The position numbers were made by a program, and so were the translations under genes. A stretch of DNA of 64,000 nucleotides. Source: Sporosarcina psychrophila. Lineage in GTDB: Bacteria > Bacillota > Bacilli > Bacillales_A > Planococcaceae. The stretch spans positions 4,153,001 through 4,217,000 of the forward strand of contig NZ_CP014616.1 in assembly GCF_001590685.1 (NCBI RefSeq). Direction: 5' to 3'. This document shows, in pieces, positions 52,910 through 61,645 of the stretch. Below the pieces are notes generated by a model. The model made no database searches. It was not told where the DNA came from and saw only the letters and a list, made by a program, of their open reading frames with translations. Positions within the stretch are counted from its first letter, which is position 1; every line of letters starts with the position of its first letter.

Positions 52910-53970
52910 TGCAACAGCTCCTCCTTCAGGATGTTCATGGACGCATCGTTTTTCATGCCAATCCGCAACCATCTGCCATCCATGCCGCGGAAATTTTGTG
53001 AATGGCGGAGGACGATTCCACGTGTGAGCATATCTTTATACAACTTATTCGAATCACGGCCAGAACTAAGTGTGAATGAAATAAAATTCGTCACTGAATT
53101 CGTAACGTTGCACGCATTGTCTGTTAAAAACCGTATCATTTTTTCCCGTTCACGATTACTATACTGAATTGCCTGTTCGCGGTATTGCTCTTCCTGTAAG
53201 CACACCGCCCCGATTTGAGCAGCTAAACCATTCACATTCCAATGCGGCGCGAGTGCTTTTATCCCCCTAATTATCGACGGATTTGCCGCGATATACCCGA
53301 GTCGTATTCCCGGAATGGCGTACATTTTCGTCATAGAGCGAACGACGATGACGTGCGGATTATTTTTTAATTCTGCAATGAAAGACAGTGATTCATCAAC
53401 AAAATCGATAAAAGCCTCGTCTAATACGACTTCACAACCTACTTCAGCACCATGCCTAATAATTACGTTCAAATCCGTGCGTTCAGGCATGATTCCAGTT
53501 GGATTATTTGGTGTGCAAAGGTACAGAACTGATGCTGAAGTCATGGCCTCAAGGATAGCTTCCAGCGGCAATTTAAAGCCGTCACTTTCCGATGCAATAA
53601 CGCGAACAATCTCCACATCCTTCGCCAAGAGAGTCGCTTCGTATTCGGAAAATGTCGGGTGCACGACAATCGCTCGCTTTGCGCGATAACGCTCTGCCAA
53701 AAGTGCCAGCAGTTCTGCCGCCCCGTTCCCCGCGAATAAATAATCGGTCGAAATGCCATGGTAATCAGCCGCCGCTGACAGAAACGGCTCCCCTTCTGGA
53801 TTTGGATAAGCCGTAAGCAAATCTCGTAAACTTGGCCACATCTTGGTAATTGAATCAGGAGGCCCCGCAGGATTGACATTTTCACTGAAATCCAATAACC
53901 GTATTGGCTGTTCAATGCCCAGTGTTGCGTAAAGGTTTTGCGGATTTGCGCCATGTTCAGGCAACTGCAT
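52891..53970 (-). CDS. cobD: Threonine-phosphate decarboxylase CobD (HisC-like)
   Basis: A 359-residue PLP fold-type I enzyme. The PLP Lys is in RSMTKMYAIPGIRLGY, with NPTG and DEAFIDF upstream. Makes (R)-1-amino-2-propanol phosphate, the linker of the nucleotide loop. A histidinol-phosphate aminotransferase is the near alternative; operon context favours CobD. ATG at 53970 follows GGAGTGG. Confidence 0.9.
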   Translation of the reverse strand: MQLPEHGANPQNLYATLGIEQPIRLLDFSENVNPAGPPDSITKMWPSLRDLLTAYPNPEGEPFLSAAADYHGISTDYLFAGNGAAELLALLAERYRAKRAIVVHPTFSEYEATLLAKDVEIVRVIASESDGFKLPLEAILEAMTSASVLYLCTPNNPTGIMPERTDLNVIIRHGAEVGCEVVLDEAFIDFVDESLSFIAELKNNPHVIVVRSMTKMYAIPGIRLGYIAANPSIIRGIKALAPHWNVNGLAAQIGAVCLQEEQYREQAIQYSNREREKMIRFLTDNACNVTNSVTNFISFTLSSGRDSNKLYKDMLTRGIVLRHSQNFRGMDGRWLRIGMKNDASMNILKEELLQWFAEN

Positions 53971-54925
53971 ATAAAGCCACTCCAATCACCGTCATTACTA
54001 GCCAGAAAATAAACACTATGATATGCATCTGTGTAATGGTTTGTTTAATATGTATTGCGGTTAGCGGGGTGTTGCCTGGTCCAAGCTCAGGTCGCTTCGA
54101 TACGATTCCGCGGTATGTACTTGTTCCGCCAAGCGTAACGCCAAGTTGCCAAGCCGTCGCTGCCTCCAAAAATCCGCTGTTTGGACTTGGATGTTTCCTT
54201 GCGTCTTTACTCCAGCCAGCAAAGCGTTTCCAAAAGGACAACTGACTTTTATTCGGCGCATATAAAATGATTAGAAAACCCGTCACACGTGCTGGTATGA
54301 AATTCAAAATGTCGTCCGCGCGTGCAGAAAATTTACCGAACTTCTCATATCGTTCGTCTTTATAACCAATCATCGAATCTAGTGTATTCACTGCTTTGTA
54401 CATCCAAAGACCGGGTGCTCCCAGAAGGAATGCCCAAAATAATGGCGATGTAATGCCGTCCGCAATATTTTCTGACACAGTTTCAACTGTTCCACGTACG
54501 ATGCCACTTTCTTTTAGTTTATCGGTATCGCGACCGACAATCCATGACAACTTCGTTCGTGCTGCAGGTAAATCCTGTGCAGCAAGCGGACGGTAAACGT
54601 CAAGTGCAGCGTCACGCAAACTTTTTTGTGCCAGCCCGACGGCGATCAGAATTGATTCCACACCAATACCTACATAGATATTGAATTGATAGGCAAAACC
54701 TACTAAAGCAAAAACGATACCTAACACAATCCCGACTGTGATGAAGAGTGTAGACGCCCCTTTTAATGTGCGGAACCGACCTTTATTCATAACACTAGTC
54801 AATTTGGCAATGAACGTCCCAATTAAGCGGACTGGATGCGGCCATTTCGGTGGATCCCCAATGATTCTGTCGAGCAGAAAACCAATTGCGATGGCGATAA
54901 AATGTGCAGGAATCAAGTTGTCCAC
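53957..54925 (-). CDS. cbiB: Adenosylcobinamide-phosphate synthase CbiB
   Basis: 322 residues, five or so membrane helices. LLDRIIGDPPKWPHPVRLIG is the N-terminal signature and ETVSENIADGITSPLFWAFLLG the conserved core. Attaches the aminopropanol linker to cobyric acid made by CbiZ. GTG start at 54925; a TTG four residues in is also possible. Overlaps the btuD-cbiZ gene by 13 bp. Confidence 0.92.
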   Translation of the reverse strand: MDNLIPAHFIAIAIGFLLDRIIGDPPKWPHPVRLIGTFIAKLTSVMNKGRFRTLKGASTLFITVGIVLGIVFALVGFAYQFNIYVGIGVESILIAVGLAQKSLRDAALDVYRPLAAQDLPAARTKLSWIVGRDTDKLKESGIVRGTVETVSENIADGITSPLFWAFLLGAPGLWMYKAVNTLDSMIGYKDERYEKFGKFSARADDILNFIPARVTGFLIILYAPNKSQLSFWKRFAGWSKDARKHPSPNSGFLEAATAWQLGVTLGGTSTYRGIVSKRPELGPGNTPLTAIHIKQTITQMHIIVFIFWLVMTVIGVALYAVA

Positions 54926-56385
54926 CCTTTCGCCTTTTTGTAGGCACGGATTGCCCGTACAGTGCAGTCATAAACTCCGTGGCCAATCAGTTTTCCAAGC
55001 GGCGTAATCGGACCTGCATACGGCAGGAATTCTCCTTGTTGTGTTGCCGCGACTAGCAGGCTGTCCGTCGATGTACCTGTCGCAATTGTGCCTGTGAGCG
55101 GATCTGTTATGGATTCCATTTGAAGCGCTTTCGTTTTCGCTTCTGTTGCCGTTATCATTGCTTGGATAAATGCTTCATCAGGTAGCTGGCCATTGACGAT
55201 AACCCATGTATTGATTGTACCGACACGAGGTTTCTGATCACGCGTGAGTGCTTGCGAGACATCGACAGCATTACCAACGCCAGCTGTTACCGCAATCAGA
55301 ATCGTTCCGAAATCCCCTGTGTATTCCTCGACTTCGGCATGCTCCGTCATGACCGCGGTCATCATACCGACCGTATCCGTCAGATGAAAACCTTGCTGTT
55401 CAAGATAGGAAGTATTTTCAGCTTTGACGTCGTCTACATTGTAATCAGCATCAACATGACGATTGACAAACGACCGATACCAGCCTGTTCCAGCATTATG
55501 AACGGCGGAGGAAATGGTTTTCAACGGATATTTTGTTCGTAATGCAACAAAGTCCGATGCTATCGAAAAGTCCTCTTTTACAACGGCGAAAGGCTTAATT
55601 TCCTCTTTGGTATCCGGCAGCAGTGTAATTTGAGGTTTTGGCAATTCAGGATGGGGCTGTGTTTTTATTCGCGCACCGTAAACAGATTCGATTGCCTCTT
55701 CCATCACTACGTCTTGTGGCACACCTATTCTGGCAATCCGCCCTTTATCCATCAAGAGAAGTCGATCGCAGTATAAAGAAGCCAAATTGATATCGTGAAA
55801 CACCGAAATAACTGTGAGTCCTTTGTCAATTGCCTGTTGACGAATCGTATCGAGTAATTGTTGTTGGTGAGCGATGTCCAAGTGATTCGTTGGCTCATCG
55901 AGTAATAAAATCGGCGCCTCCTGTGCGAGTGCCTGTGCGACGAAAACGCGTTGCTGTTCGCCACCTGATAGCAGTTCGATCGAGTTTTCAGCATAGCGTG
56001 TGATGGACATACTGGTTATGGCATCGGTCACGGCGCGCTCGTCTTCATCTGACCATGAGGAAAATAGTCCTGATTGGTGCGGATAGCGACCGAGTTCAAC
56101 CGTTTCTCGAACAGTGTGGGAAAATGCATGTGCATGGAGTTGTGGCAAGACGGCTACTTTTTTGGCAAATTCTTTTTGTGAATAAGTAGAAGCGTCTTGC
56201 CCGTCAATTGTGACGGAACCCGTTTCCTTCGGGAGAATGCCTGAAATAATTTTCAAAAGTGTGGATTTACCACTGCCATTGGGTCCAATTATGCCGAGTA
56301 CTTCGCCTTTATTGACATTGAATGTCACTGCTTTCACGATGGATTCTTTGCCATAACCACCGGAAATATTTTCGACTTTTAACAT
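54913..56385 (-). CDS. btuD-cbiZ: BtuD-CbiZ fusion: corrinoid ABC transporter ATPase plus adenosylcobinamide amidohydrolase
   Basis: 490 residues. About 1-255 is a complete ABC ATPase (GPNGSGKSTLL Walker A, LLSGGEQQRVFVAQAL signature, ILLLDEPTNHLD Walker B). About 300-490 is a CbiZ domain (SSAVHNAGTGWYRSFVNRHV, TAGVGNAVDVSQAL, NTWVIVNGQL). CbiZ removes the aminopropanol arm from imported cobinamide to give cobyric acid, so import and remodelling are joined in one chain. Similar fusions are known in Bacillales. ATG at 56385 follows GGAGG. Confidence 0.92.
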   Translation of the reverse strand: MLKVENISGGYGKESIVKAVTFNVNKGEVLGIIGPNGSGKSTLLKIISGILPKETGSVTIDGQDASTYSQKEFAKKVAVLPQLHAHAFSHTVRETVELGRYPHQSGLFSSWSDEDERAVTDAITSMSITRYAENSIELLSGGEQQRVFVAQALAQEAPILLLDEPTNHLDIAHQQQLLDTIRQQAIDKGLTVISVFHDINLASLYCDRLLLMDKGRIARIGVPQDVVMEEAIESVYGARIKTQPHPELPKPQITLLPDTKEEIKPFAVVKEDFSIASDFVALRTKYPLKTISSAVHNAGTGWYRSFVNRHVDADYNVDDVKAENTSYLEQQGFHLTDTVGMMTAVMTEHAEVEEYTGDFGTILIAVTAGVGNAVDVSQALTRDQKPRVGTINTWVIVNGQLPDEAFIQAMITATEAKTKALQMESITDPLTGTIATGTSTDSLLVAATQQGEFLPYAGPITPLGKLIGHGVYDCTVRAIRAYKKAKGWTT

Positions 56386-56386
56386 T

Positions 56387-57382
56387 TCACATGCCTCCTT
56401 TCCTCCGTTGTTTATAGAAGATAAATGCAAATACGGGTGCACCGATAAACGCTGTGATGACACCGACCGGAAGTTCTGTCGGCGAAATGATTGTCCGTGC
56501 AATTAAGTCGCAAATGATGAGCAACGTTGCACCGTTCATGAACGATAATGTCAGGAGATGGCGATGATCAGATCCCCAAAGAAGTCGCGTCATATGCGGA
56601 ACGACTAGACCAACAAAGCCAATTGTGCCGGACACCGCGACTGCCGAACCTGTCAGGATGGATCCACCAATCAGAATGGCAAACTTACGGCTTTTGACGT
56701 TGACACCTAAATGATGCGCTCGTTCTTCTCCAAATAACATCGCATTTAATTCGCGGCGATTCAGCCACAGCATGAATGAACCTACGACGACGAATGGCAA
56801 AATCATCGTAATATAATTCCATCCCCGCATTGATACACTGCCGAGTAGCCAACCAATAATTTGACGCAACTCTTCCCCTGTGAGCGCTATCATAAGTGAT
56901 AGCACAGAACCGAGGAACGAACCGAAAATGATTCCAGTCAAAATAATTGTTTCCATTCTCATCGCTCGGTCAACGAGGCGTGCAAATCCAAGAACGAGGA
57001 ACATTGTCAATGCAGCACCAACCATACTGAATACAGGAAGCGTATAAGTGCCTAAAAACGGGATGGAAATACCAAAAAAGAGCGTCATAACGGCACCGAC
57101 CGAGGCGCCGGATGACACTCCGAGGGTGTATGGATCAGCGAGCGGATTTTTCAGCAACCCTTGGAAAGCGGCTCCCGAAATCGCGAGCGATGCGCCAACA
57201 AGTCCGGCAAGCACGACACGCGGCATACGAATCTTCCACAAAATATTGGTAGCTGTTGCATCCGCCTCCGCATTCCATAACGTACTAATCGGTATTTTCA
57301 CAGACCCGATCGACACACCGAGCCACACCGCCACAAGAAGTGCGGCGGCGGAAACGATGTAGGCAACGCTGGATTTACTCAC
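56387..57382 (-). CDS. btuC: Corrinoid ABC transporter permease BtuC
   Basis: 331 residues, FecCD/BtuC family with about ten membrane helices. GASLAISGAAFQGLLKNPLADPYTLG is the conserved region (key residues Gly-Ala-Gln-Leu-Asn-Pro) and GLVVPHMTRLLWG lies near the C-terminus. Overlaps btuF by 8 bp. Confidence 0.92.
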   Translation of the reverse strand: MSKSSVAYIVSAAALLVAVWLGVSIGSVKIPISTLWNAEADATATNILWKIRMPRVVLAGLVGASLAISGAAFQGLLKNPLADPYTLGVSSGASVGAVMTLFFGISIPFLGTYTLPVFSMVGAALTMFLVLGFARLVDRAMRMETIILTGIIFGSFLGSVLSLMIALTGEELRQIIGWLLGSVSMRGWNYITMILPFVVVGSFMLWLNRRELNAMLFGEERAHHLGVNVKSRKFAILIGGSILTGSAVAVSGTIGFVGLVVPHMTRLLWGSDHRHLLTLSFMNGATLLIICDLIARTIISPTELPVGVITAFIGAPVFAFIFYKQRRKGGM

Positions 57383-58340
57383 CGAAAGCCTCAGGGTAGA
57401 TGGCTTTTGCTATTTCTTCAAGCCCTTCAGCAAGGCGGGGGCCTGTACGGCTAGTGATATTCTCTTTAACTTGAACAACAGCTTTTTCTTTAATTGCTGT
57501 AATCGTATCGAAACCTGGGCGTGCATAAACGTCTGCAACTGCCGTTTCGATATAATCATACAACACGATAATTACATCCGGATTACGGTTAATAATTTCT
57601 TCCGGAGCTATCATAAACCAGTCTTCCTGATCAGCAGCAATATTTTCAGCACCAATCATTTCTAGCATTTGATCCATAAATGTATTTTTTCCTGGTGTGT
57701 AAATGTTTGGCTCAGGTGATGTTTCAACAAAAACTGTTTTTTTATTGTCGACTGTTACTAATTTCGCCAATACATCTTCTACTTTTGCTTTCATGTCCGT
57801 AATGATTTTTTCTGCTTCTACTGTTTTACCAGTCGCTTGACCGATTGTTTCAATCGTTGTGTACGTTTCTTCGAAACTCGCTGCATTTTTCACAACAAAG
57901 ACTGGGATTCCTGCATCGCGGATTTGTTGCAGTCCTTCTTTGCCTTTTCCAAGTCCTGATTCATGTGCAAAAACAATTTCAGGGTTCATGGAAACGATTT
58001 TTTCGACGTTGAAATCCTGGCCGCCGATTTTCTCTTTTTTAAGTGCTTCTGCTGGATAATCATCGTAGTCATTGACGCCGACAATCGCATCCCCAAGACC
58101 TAGTTCAAACAATATTTCCGTGTTGCTTGGCACCATAGAAACGATTGTTGCCGGTGCAGTTTCCAGGGTAATTTCATTGCCAACCGAGTCCGTTAGCGTA
58201 AGCGGGAAGTCAGCTTTGACCACTTCCGCTTCCGGTGTTCCATCTACTTTCGGCTTATCTGGTGTAGCAGCTGTTCCACATGCTGCGAGCAAGAATACTG
58301 CCAAAAATGCCGTTAATCCTAATTGCCAAATCTTTTTCAT
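57375..58340 (-). CDS. btuF: Corrinoid-binding lipoprotein BtuF
   Basis: 321 residues. Signal peptide with lipobox LLAAC (Cys at about 21) and a BtuF/FhuD-type cluster III binding fold (TIVSMVPSNTEILFELGLGD, VFVETSPEPNIYTPGK). First gene of the operon, behind the cobalamin riboswitch. AGGAGG precedes the ATG. Confidence 0.92.
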   Translation of the reverse strand: MKKIWQLGLTAFLAVFLLAACGTAATPDKPKVDGTPEAEVVKADFPLTLTDSVGNEITLETAPATIVSMVPSNTEILFELGLGDAIVGVNDYDDYPAEALKKEKIGGQDFNVEKIVSMNPEIVFAHESGLGKGKEGLQQIRDAGIPVFVVKNAASFEETYTTIETIGQATGKTVEAEKIITDMKAKVEDVLAKLVTVDNKKTVFVETSPEPNIYTPGKNTFMDQMLEMIGAENIAADQEDWFMIAPEEIINRNPDVIIVLYDYIETAVADVYARPGFDTITAIKEKAVVQVKENITSRTGPRLAEGLEEIAKAIYPEAFGE

Positions 58341-58364
58341 GTTGTTTTCCTCCTGTTTGTTCCA

Positions 58365-58400
58365 AATAAAAATCCCCCGTAATTGCTACGGAGGAATAAG
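58365..58400 (-). terminator. Expression-platform terminator of the cobalamin riboswitch
   Basis: Minus strand TCC.CCGTA.GCAAT.TACGG.GGA followed by TTTTTATT, between the riboswitch and btuF. Expected to form when cobalamin is bound. Confidence 0.75.
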
Positions 58401-58469
58401 CTGAGTAAAAATCTGGACGCACAATGACGTCGATTTTCACTAATCCTATCCTCGTAGGGTACGTGTGAT

Positions 58470-58632
58470 CCATAAAGGCAGGTCTCCTGGCTCGTGTTCA
58501 AGGCTTGCCGCGTCTTCCCGGAACTTTTTCCAGTGACACATTGCGACTAACTCACACTTACAGTGGCGGGACCGCGCCGGCATTGAACCGACTTCCCTTT
58601 TAACCCCGTTTTTAATGCGGGGCACCTTTATG
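58470..58632 (-). ncRNA. Cobalamin (AdoCbl-type) riboswitch
   Basis: On the minus strand it runs from AAAGGTGCCCCGC through GGGAAGTCGGTT and GCCGGCGCGGTCCCGCCACT to the B12 box AGCCAGGAGACCTGCC (58477-58492). All main conserved blocks of the class are present in order. It controls the salvage operon btuF to cblS. Confidence 0.95.
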
Positions 58633-58658
58633 TTTGGTATGTATTTTGTACAACTTTC

Positions 58659-58686
58659 AGTATACTACAAATTTTTATTGTGTCGA
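58659..58686 (-). promoter_or_regulatory. Promoter of the cobalamin operon
   Basis: Minus strand TCGACA (58681-58686), 16 bases, TATACT (58659-58664), each five of six to consensus. Transcription would start about 20 bases before the riboswitch. Confidence 0.6.
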
Positions 58687-58774
58687 TAGTGAGGGAGATT
58701 TGTAGATTTAGATATGTTGAATTAAAGAATCCCGTTGAATCTGTTGTGTCGCTCGATGATGAGAGAGTATTAAT

Positions 58775-58975
58775 TCGGAATGTGGATTGTAGATCGCTTG
58801 GCGCTAGAGTGTACATTAATCGGAAGAGTTGTAGTTCGGCGTGTAGATTACAGATCGCTTGGCGCTTTGGGGATGCCTCTCGCCATGAGCCTGGATTGAC
58901 GCTTCGCATCCAGTCTCATGGCTTCGGCTACCCCTTTGCCGCGCCGGCGCTGGAGTGTACATTATTGAAAGTGAT
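58775..58975. repeat. About 60-bp direct duplication, second copy split by a GC-rich hairpin element (copy 3)
   Basis: AGATCGCTTGGCGCTAGAGT followed by GTACATTA occurs whole at 58791-58818. The second copy, AGATCGCTTGGCGCT, starts at 58853 but is then interrupted by TTGGGGATGCCTCTCGCC...GCTACCCCTTTGCCGCGCC before resuming GGCGCTGGAGTGTACATTA at about 58946. GGCGCT flanks the insert on both sides. The gap 58633-59378 holds no gene. Confidence 0.7.
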
Positions 58976-59102
58976 TTTGAGATGTTTGGACTGAGATTAT
59001 AATGTGAGTACTATTTTATACTAATTTCATTGAAGAAAGACATACTACGAGCTACAGGTCTTTTCCCCGACAATGCAATGTGCATTCTATTATATAGACT
59101 AT

Positions 59103-59198
59103 CCAGCGAAGGCACGCCTTCGTGGTAGCCGGAGCGATAAGACTGAAAGCGGTCTTCTTTCTGGCTTATCGCGGGAGGCATCCACAAAGCGTCGAAGC
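59103..59198. repeat. GC-rich hairpin element, copy 4 (inverted)
   Basis: Read on the minus strand it begins CGCTTTGTGGATGCCTCCCG, has the inner stem CGATAAGCC.../...TCTTATCGCTCC and ends GCTACCACGAAGGCGTGCC. Same family as the elements at 26.2, 36.4 and 58.9 kb, in the opposite orientation to the copy just before it. Confidence 0.6.
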
Positions 59199-59324
59199 GA
59201 TATTAGCAGGATTTCTAATTCATTCCAGGTAGTTGGACTTATTCAGCGGCCTTCCAAAAGCCCTTGTAAAAGAGCAAGCATCGTATTCATTTGTTCAACA
59301 TATATAGAGAGAATATCTGCATGT

Positions 59325-59376
59325 GAAAAACGCCATACTTGAGAGATAACAATCTCTCAAGTATGGCGTTCAATTT
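59325..59376 (-). terminator. Terminator after argS
   Basis: Minus strand ACGCCATACTTGAGAGAT.TGTT.ATCTCTCAAGTATGGCGT is a perfect 18-bp stem followed by TTTTTC. Confidence 0.93.
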
Positions 59377-59378
59377 TA

Positions 59379-61046
59379 TTACATCTTTTCTGGAGCAGAA
59401 ACACCAATAAGTTTCAATGCATTTGCAATTGTTGTGCGTGTGATTGTAATTAATGCTAGACGTGCTTCCGATAGTTCGCGGTTGTCTGGGTCTAGCACTT
59501 TTTCTGCGTTATAAAAGCTGTGGAATGTAGCCGCTAGTTCTTGGATATATGTTGCAACGCGGTGTGGTGAACGGATTCTCGCTGCATCACTGATTACTTG
59601 CGGGAAGTCACCGATTTTCTTCAGTAATTCCAACTCTTTTTCAGCTTGCAATAAAGAAACATTATCCACAGATACAGCCATGCCATTTTCATCAGCTTGG
59701 CGCAAGATTGATGAAATCCGTGCATGCGCATATTGTGCGTAGTACACAGGGTTTTCATTCGACTGAGAAATCGCTAGGTCTAGGTCGAAGTCCATCTGCG
59801 AGTCACCTGAACGCATTGCGAAGAAGTAACGGACTGCATCCAAACCAACTTCCTCAACTAGCTCACGCAAGGTTACGGCTTTCCCCGTACGTTTACTCAT
59901 CTTGAACTTTTCACCGTCTTTATATAACTGAACCATTTGCACGACGCTGACTTCGAGCGTGTCGTTGCCGTAACCAAGCGCTTCGATTGCCGCTTTCATC
60001 CGTGGAATATAACCATGGTGATCTGCGCCCCAAATATTGATAAGTTTATCGAATCCGCGGAACAATTTATCCTCATGGTACGCGATATCCGGTGTCAAAT
60101 ACGTGTAAGTACCGTCGTTTTTGATTAACACACGATCTTTGTCATCACCGAAAGTTGTTGAACGGAACCATGTTGCGCCATCTTCTTCAAAGACATGGCC
60201 GTTGGCACGTAATTTATCAAGAGCAACATCGATTTTGCCGTTTTCATACAATGAAGTTTCAGAGAACCAGACATCAAACGACACACGGAAATTCGCAAGG
60301 TCTGTTTTTAGCTTTTCTAATTCATGCTCCAGGCCATATTGGCGGAAGAATGCATAACGCTCTTCATCTGGCGTGTTGACGTATTTGTCGCCATATTCAG
60401 CTGCCAGCATTTTACCGATATTAATAATGTCCGGTCCTTGGTAGCCGTCTTCAGGCATTTCTTTATCCAACCCGAGTGCTTGGAAATAACGTGCTTCAAC
60501 AGAATTAGCAAGGTTGTGCACTTGATTTCCTGCATCGTTAATGTAGTATTCACGTGCCACATCGTAGCCAGCGAAATCGAGAACGTTGGATAGAGAATCA
60601 CCAAGAGAAGCTCCGCGTGCATGTCCAAGGTGAAGGTCACCTGTAGGATTAGCAGAAACAAATTCAACTTGGACTTTTTGTTTATTGCCAAAGTTTGAAC
60701 GGCCGTAGTTCTCGCCTTGTTCAAGAACGGTCTTGACGATGCCGCCTAAGTAATCCGTTTTTAATTTTATATTGATGAAACCAGGACCTGCAATTTCAAT
60801 CGATTCGATCGAAGTGCCATCCGTATTTAGTTTTTCAAGTATCGCTTCCGCAATTGCACGCGGCGGCTTTTTCGCTAACTTTGTCAGTTGCATAGCAATG
60901 TTCGTTGCATAATCGCCGTTGTCTTTGTTATTAGGCGTTTCAAGCATAATGTCCGGTATTGCCGTTTCTTCTGCCAAACCCGCATCAATTACAGCTTGAC
61001 GAAGTGCCACTTTTACCTCTTGTTGAATCTGTTCTACCGCGTTCAT
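59379..61046 (-). CDS. argS: Arginyl-tRNA synthetase
   Basis: A 555-residue class I synthetase. [17 protein letters not shown] carries the HIGH motif, [13 protein letters not shown] the KMSKS motif, and the C-terminal DALR domain ([16 protein letters not shown]) binds the anticodon. GGAGGG precedes the ATG, and the gene overlaps ywiB by ATGA. Confidence 0.96.
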   Translation of the reverse strand: MNAVEQIQQEVKVALRQAVIDAGLAEETAIPDIMLETPNNKDNGDYATNIAMQLTKLAKKPPRAIAEAILEKLNTDGTSIESIEIAGPGFINIKLKTDYLGGIVKTVLEQGENYGRSNFGNKQKVQVEFVSANPTGDLHLGHARGASLGDSLSNVLDFAGYDVAREYYINDAGNQVHNLANSVEARYFQALGLDKEMPEDGYQGPDIINIGKMLAAEYGDKYVNTPDEERYAFFRQYGLEHELEKLKTDLANFRVSFDVWFSETSLYENGKIDVALDKLRANGHVFEEDGATWFRSTTFGDDKDRVLIKNDGTYTYLTPDIAYHEDKLFRGFDKLINIWGADHHGYIPRMKAAIEALGYGNDTLEVSVVQMVQLYKDGEKFKMSKRTGKAVTLRELVEEVGLDAVRYFFAMRSGDSQMDFDLDLAISQSNENPVYYAQYAHARISSILRQADENGMAVSVDNVSLLQAEKELELLKKIGDFPQVISDAARIRSPHRVATYIQELAATFHSFYNAEKVLDPDNRELSEARLALITITRTTIANALKLIGVSAPEKM

Positions 61047-61486
61047 ATTGTTCCCTCCGTGTATGTAATAGTCAGTTCGTATGTTCCAAGAAGCGATCCT
61101 TCTGCATGCAAATCGTAATGCACATTGAAGCGTCCTCCGGAATTGTCTTCTTGCTCCTTGAAATCGAGCTTGTCCGTTTTGACAACTAAGTCAAACGTCG
61201 CCGGTCCACTGCCGTACGTTCCTGGACGTTCACCAGCTGCAACAAATGGCAATCGCATCGTAACTGCACCGCGACGCATAATAAGTGCGTCTGTAGAATC
61301 CAATTTAACAATTGTTTGAATCGACTTTCCACTTTGTTGTTCTTCATATTTCAAATAAGATTTGCCTGCTTTTTCAATCAGCAAACCTTTTGCATTCAAT
61401 TCATGCTTCTCCTCGTCTTGGCCTGGATGGCGAATTGACGAATGGAGCTTAATCGTTACATATCGCCCTTTTTCCCGCGATTCCAT
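61043..61486 (-). CDS. ywiB: YwiB family protein (DUF1934)
   Basis: 147 residues, beta-rich, calycin-like DUF1934/YwiB family that commonly precedes argS in Bacillales. No catalytic motif visible. Function unknown. Confidence 0.85.
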   Translation of the reverse strand: MESREKGRYVTIKLHSSIRHPGQDEEKHELNAKGLLIEKAGKSYLKYEEQQSGKSIQTIVKLDSTDALIMRRGAVTMRLPFVAAGERPGTYGSGPATFDLVVKTDKLDFKEQEDNSGGRFNVHYDLHAEGSLLGTYELTITYTEGTI

Positions 61487-61645
61487 ATACTCACTGTCCT
61501 TTTCATGAAAACATCTTCTTATTATATCCTTTTTACGGTCTACATTTCAATCTATCCGAGCAATGCATGTTTTTACGCATGTTCCGTTTAATCTGTTTCC
61601 ATGCGTCCCATACTAGATGCAAAGATATGGACGGGACGGGATCGT

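Noticed and set aside
58628..59342. Small open frames in the gap between the riboswitch and argS
   Set aside because: They span the riboswitch edge, a tandem duplication and hairpin elements, with no ribosome-binding sites or recognisable protein features.
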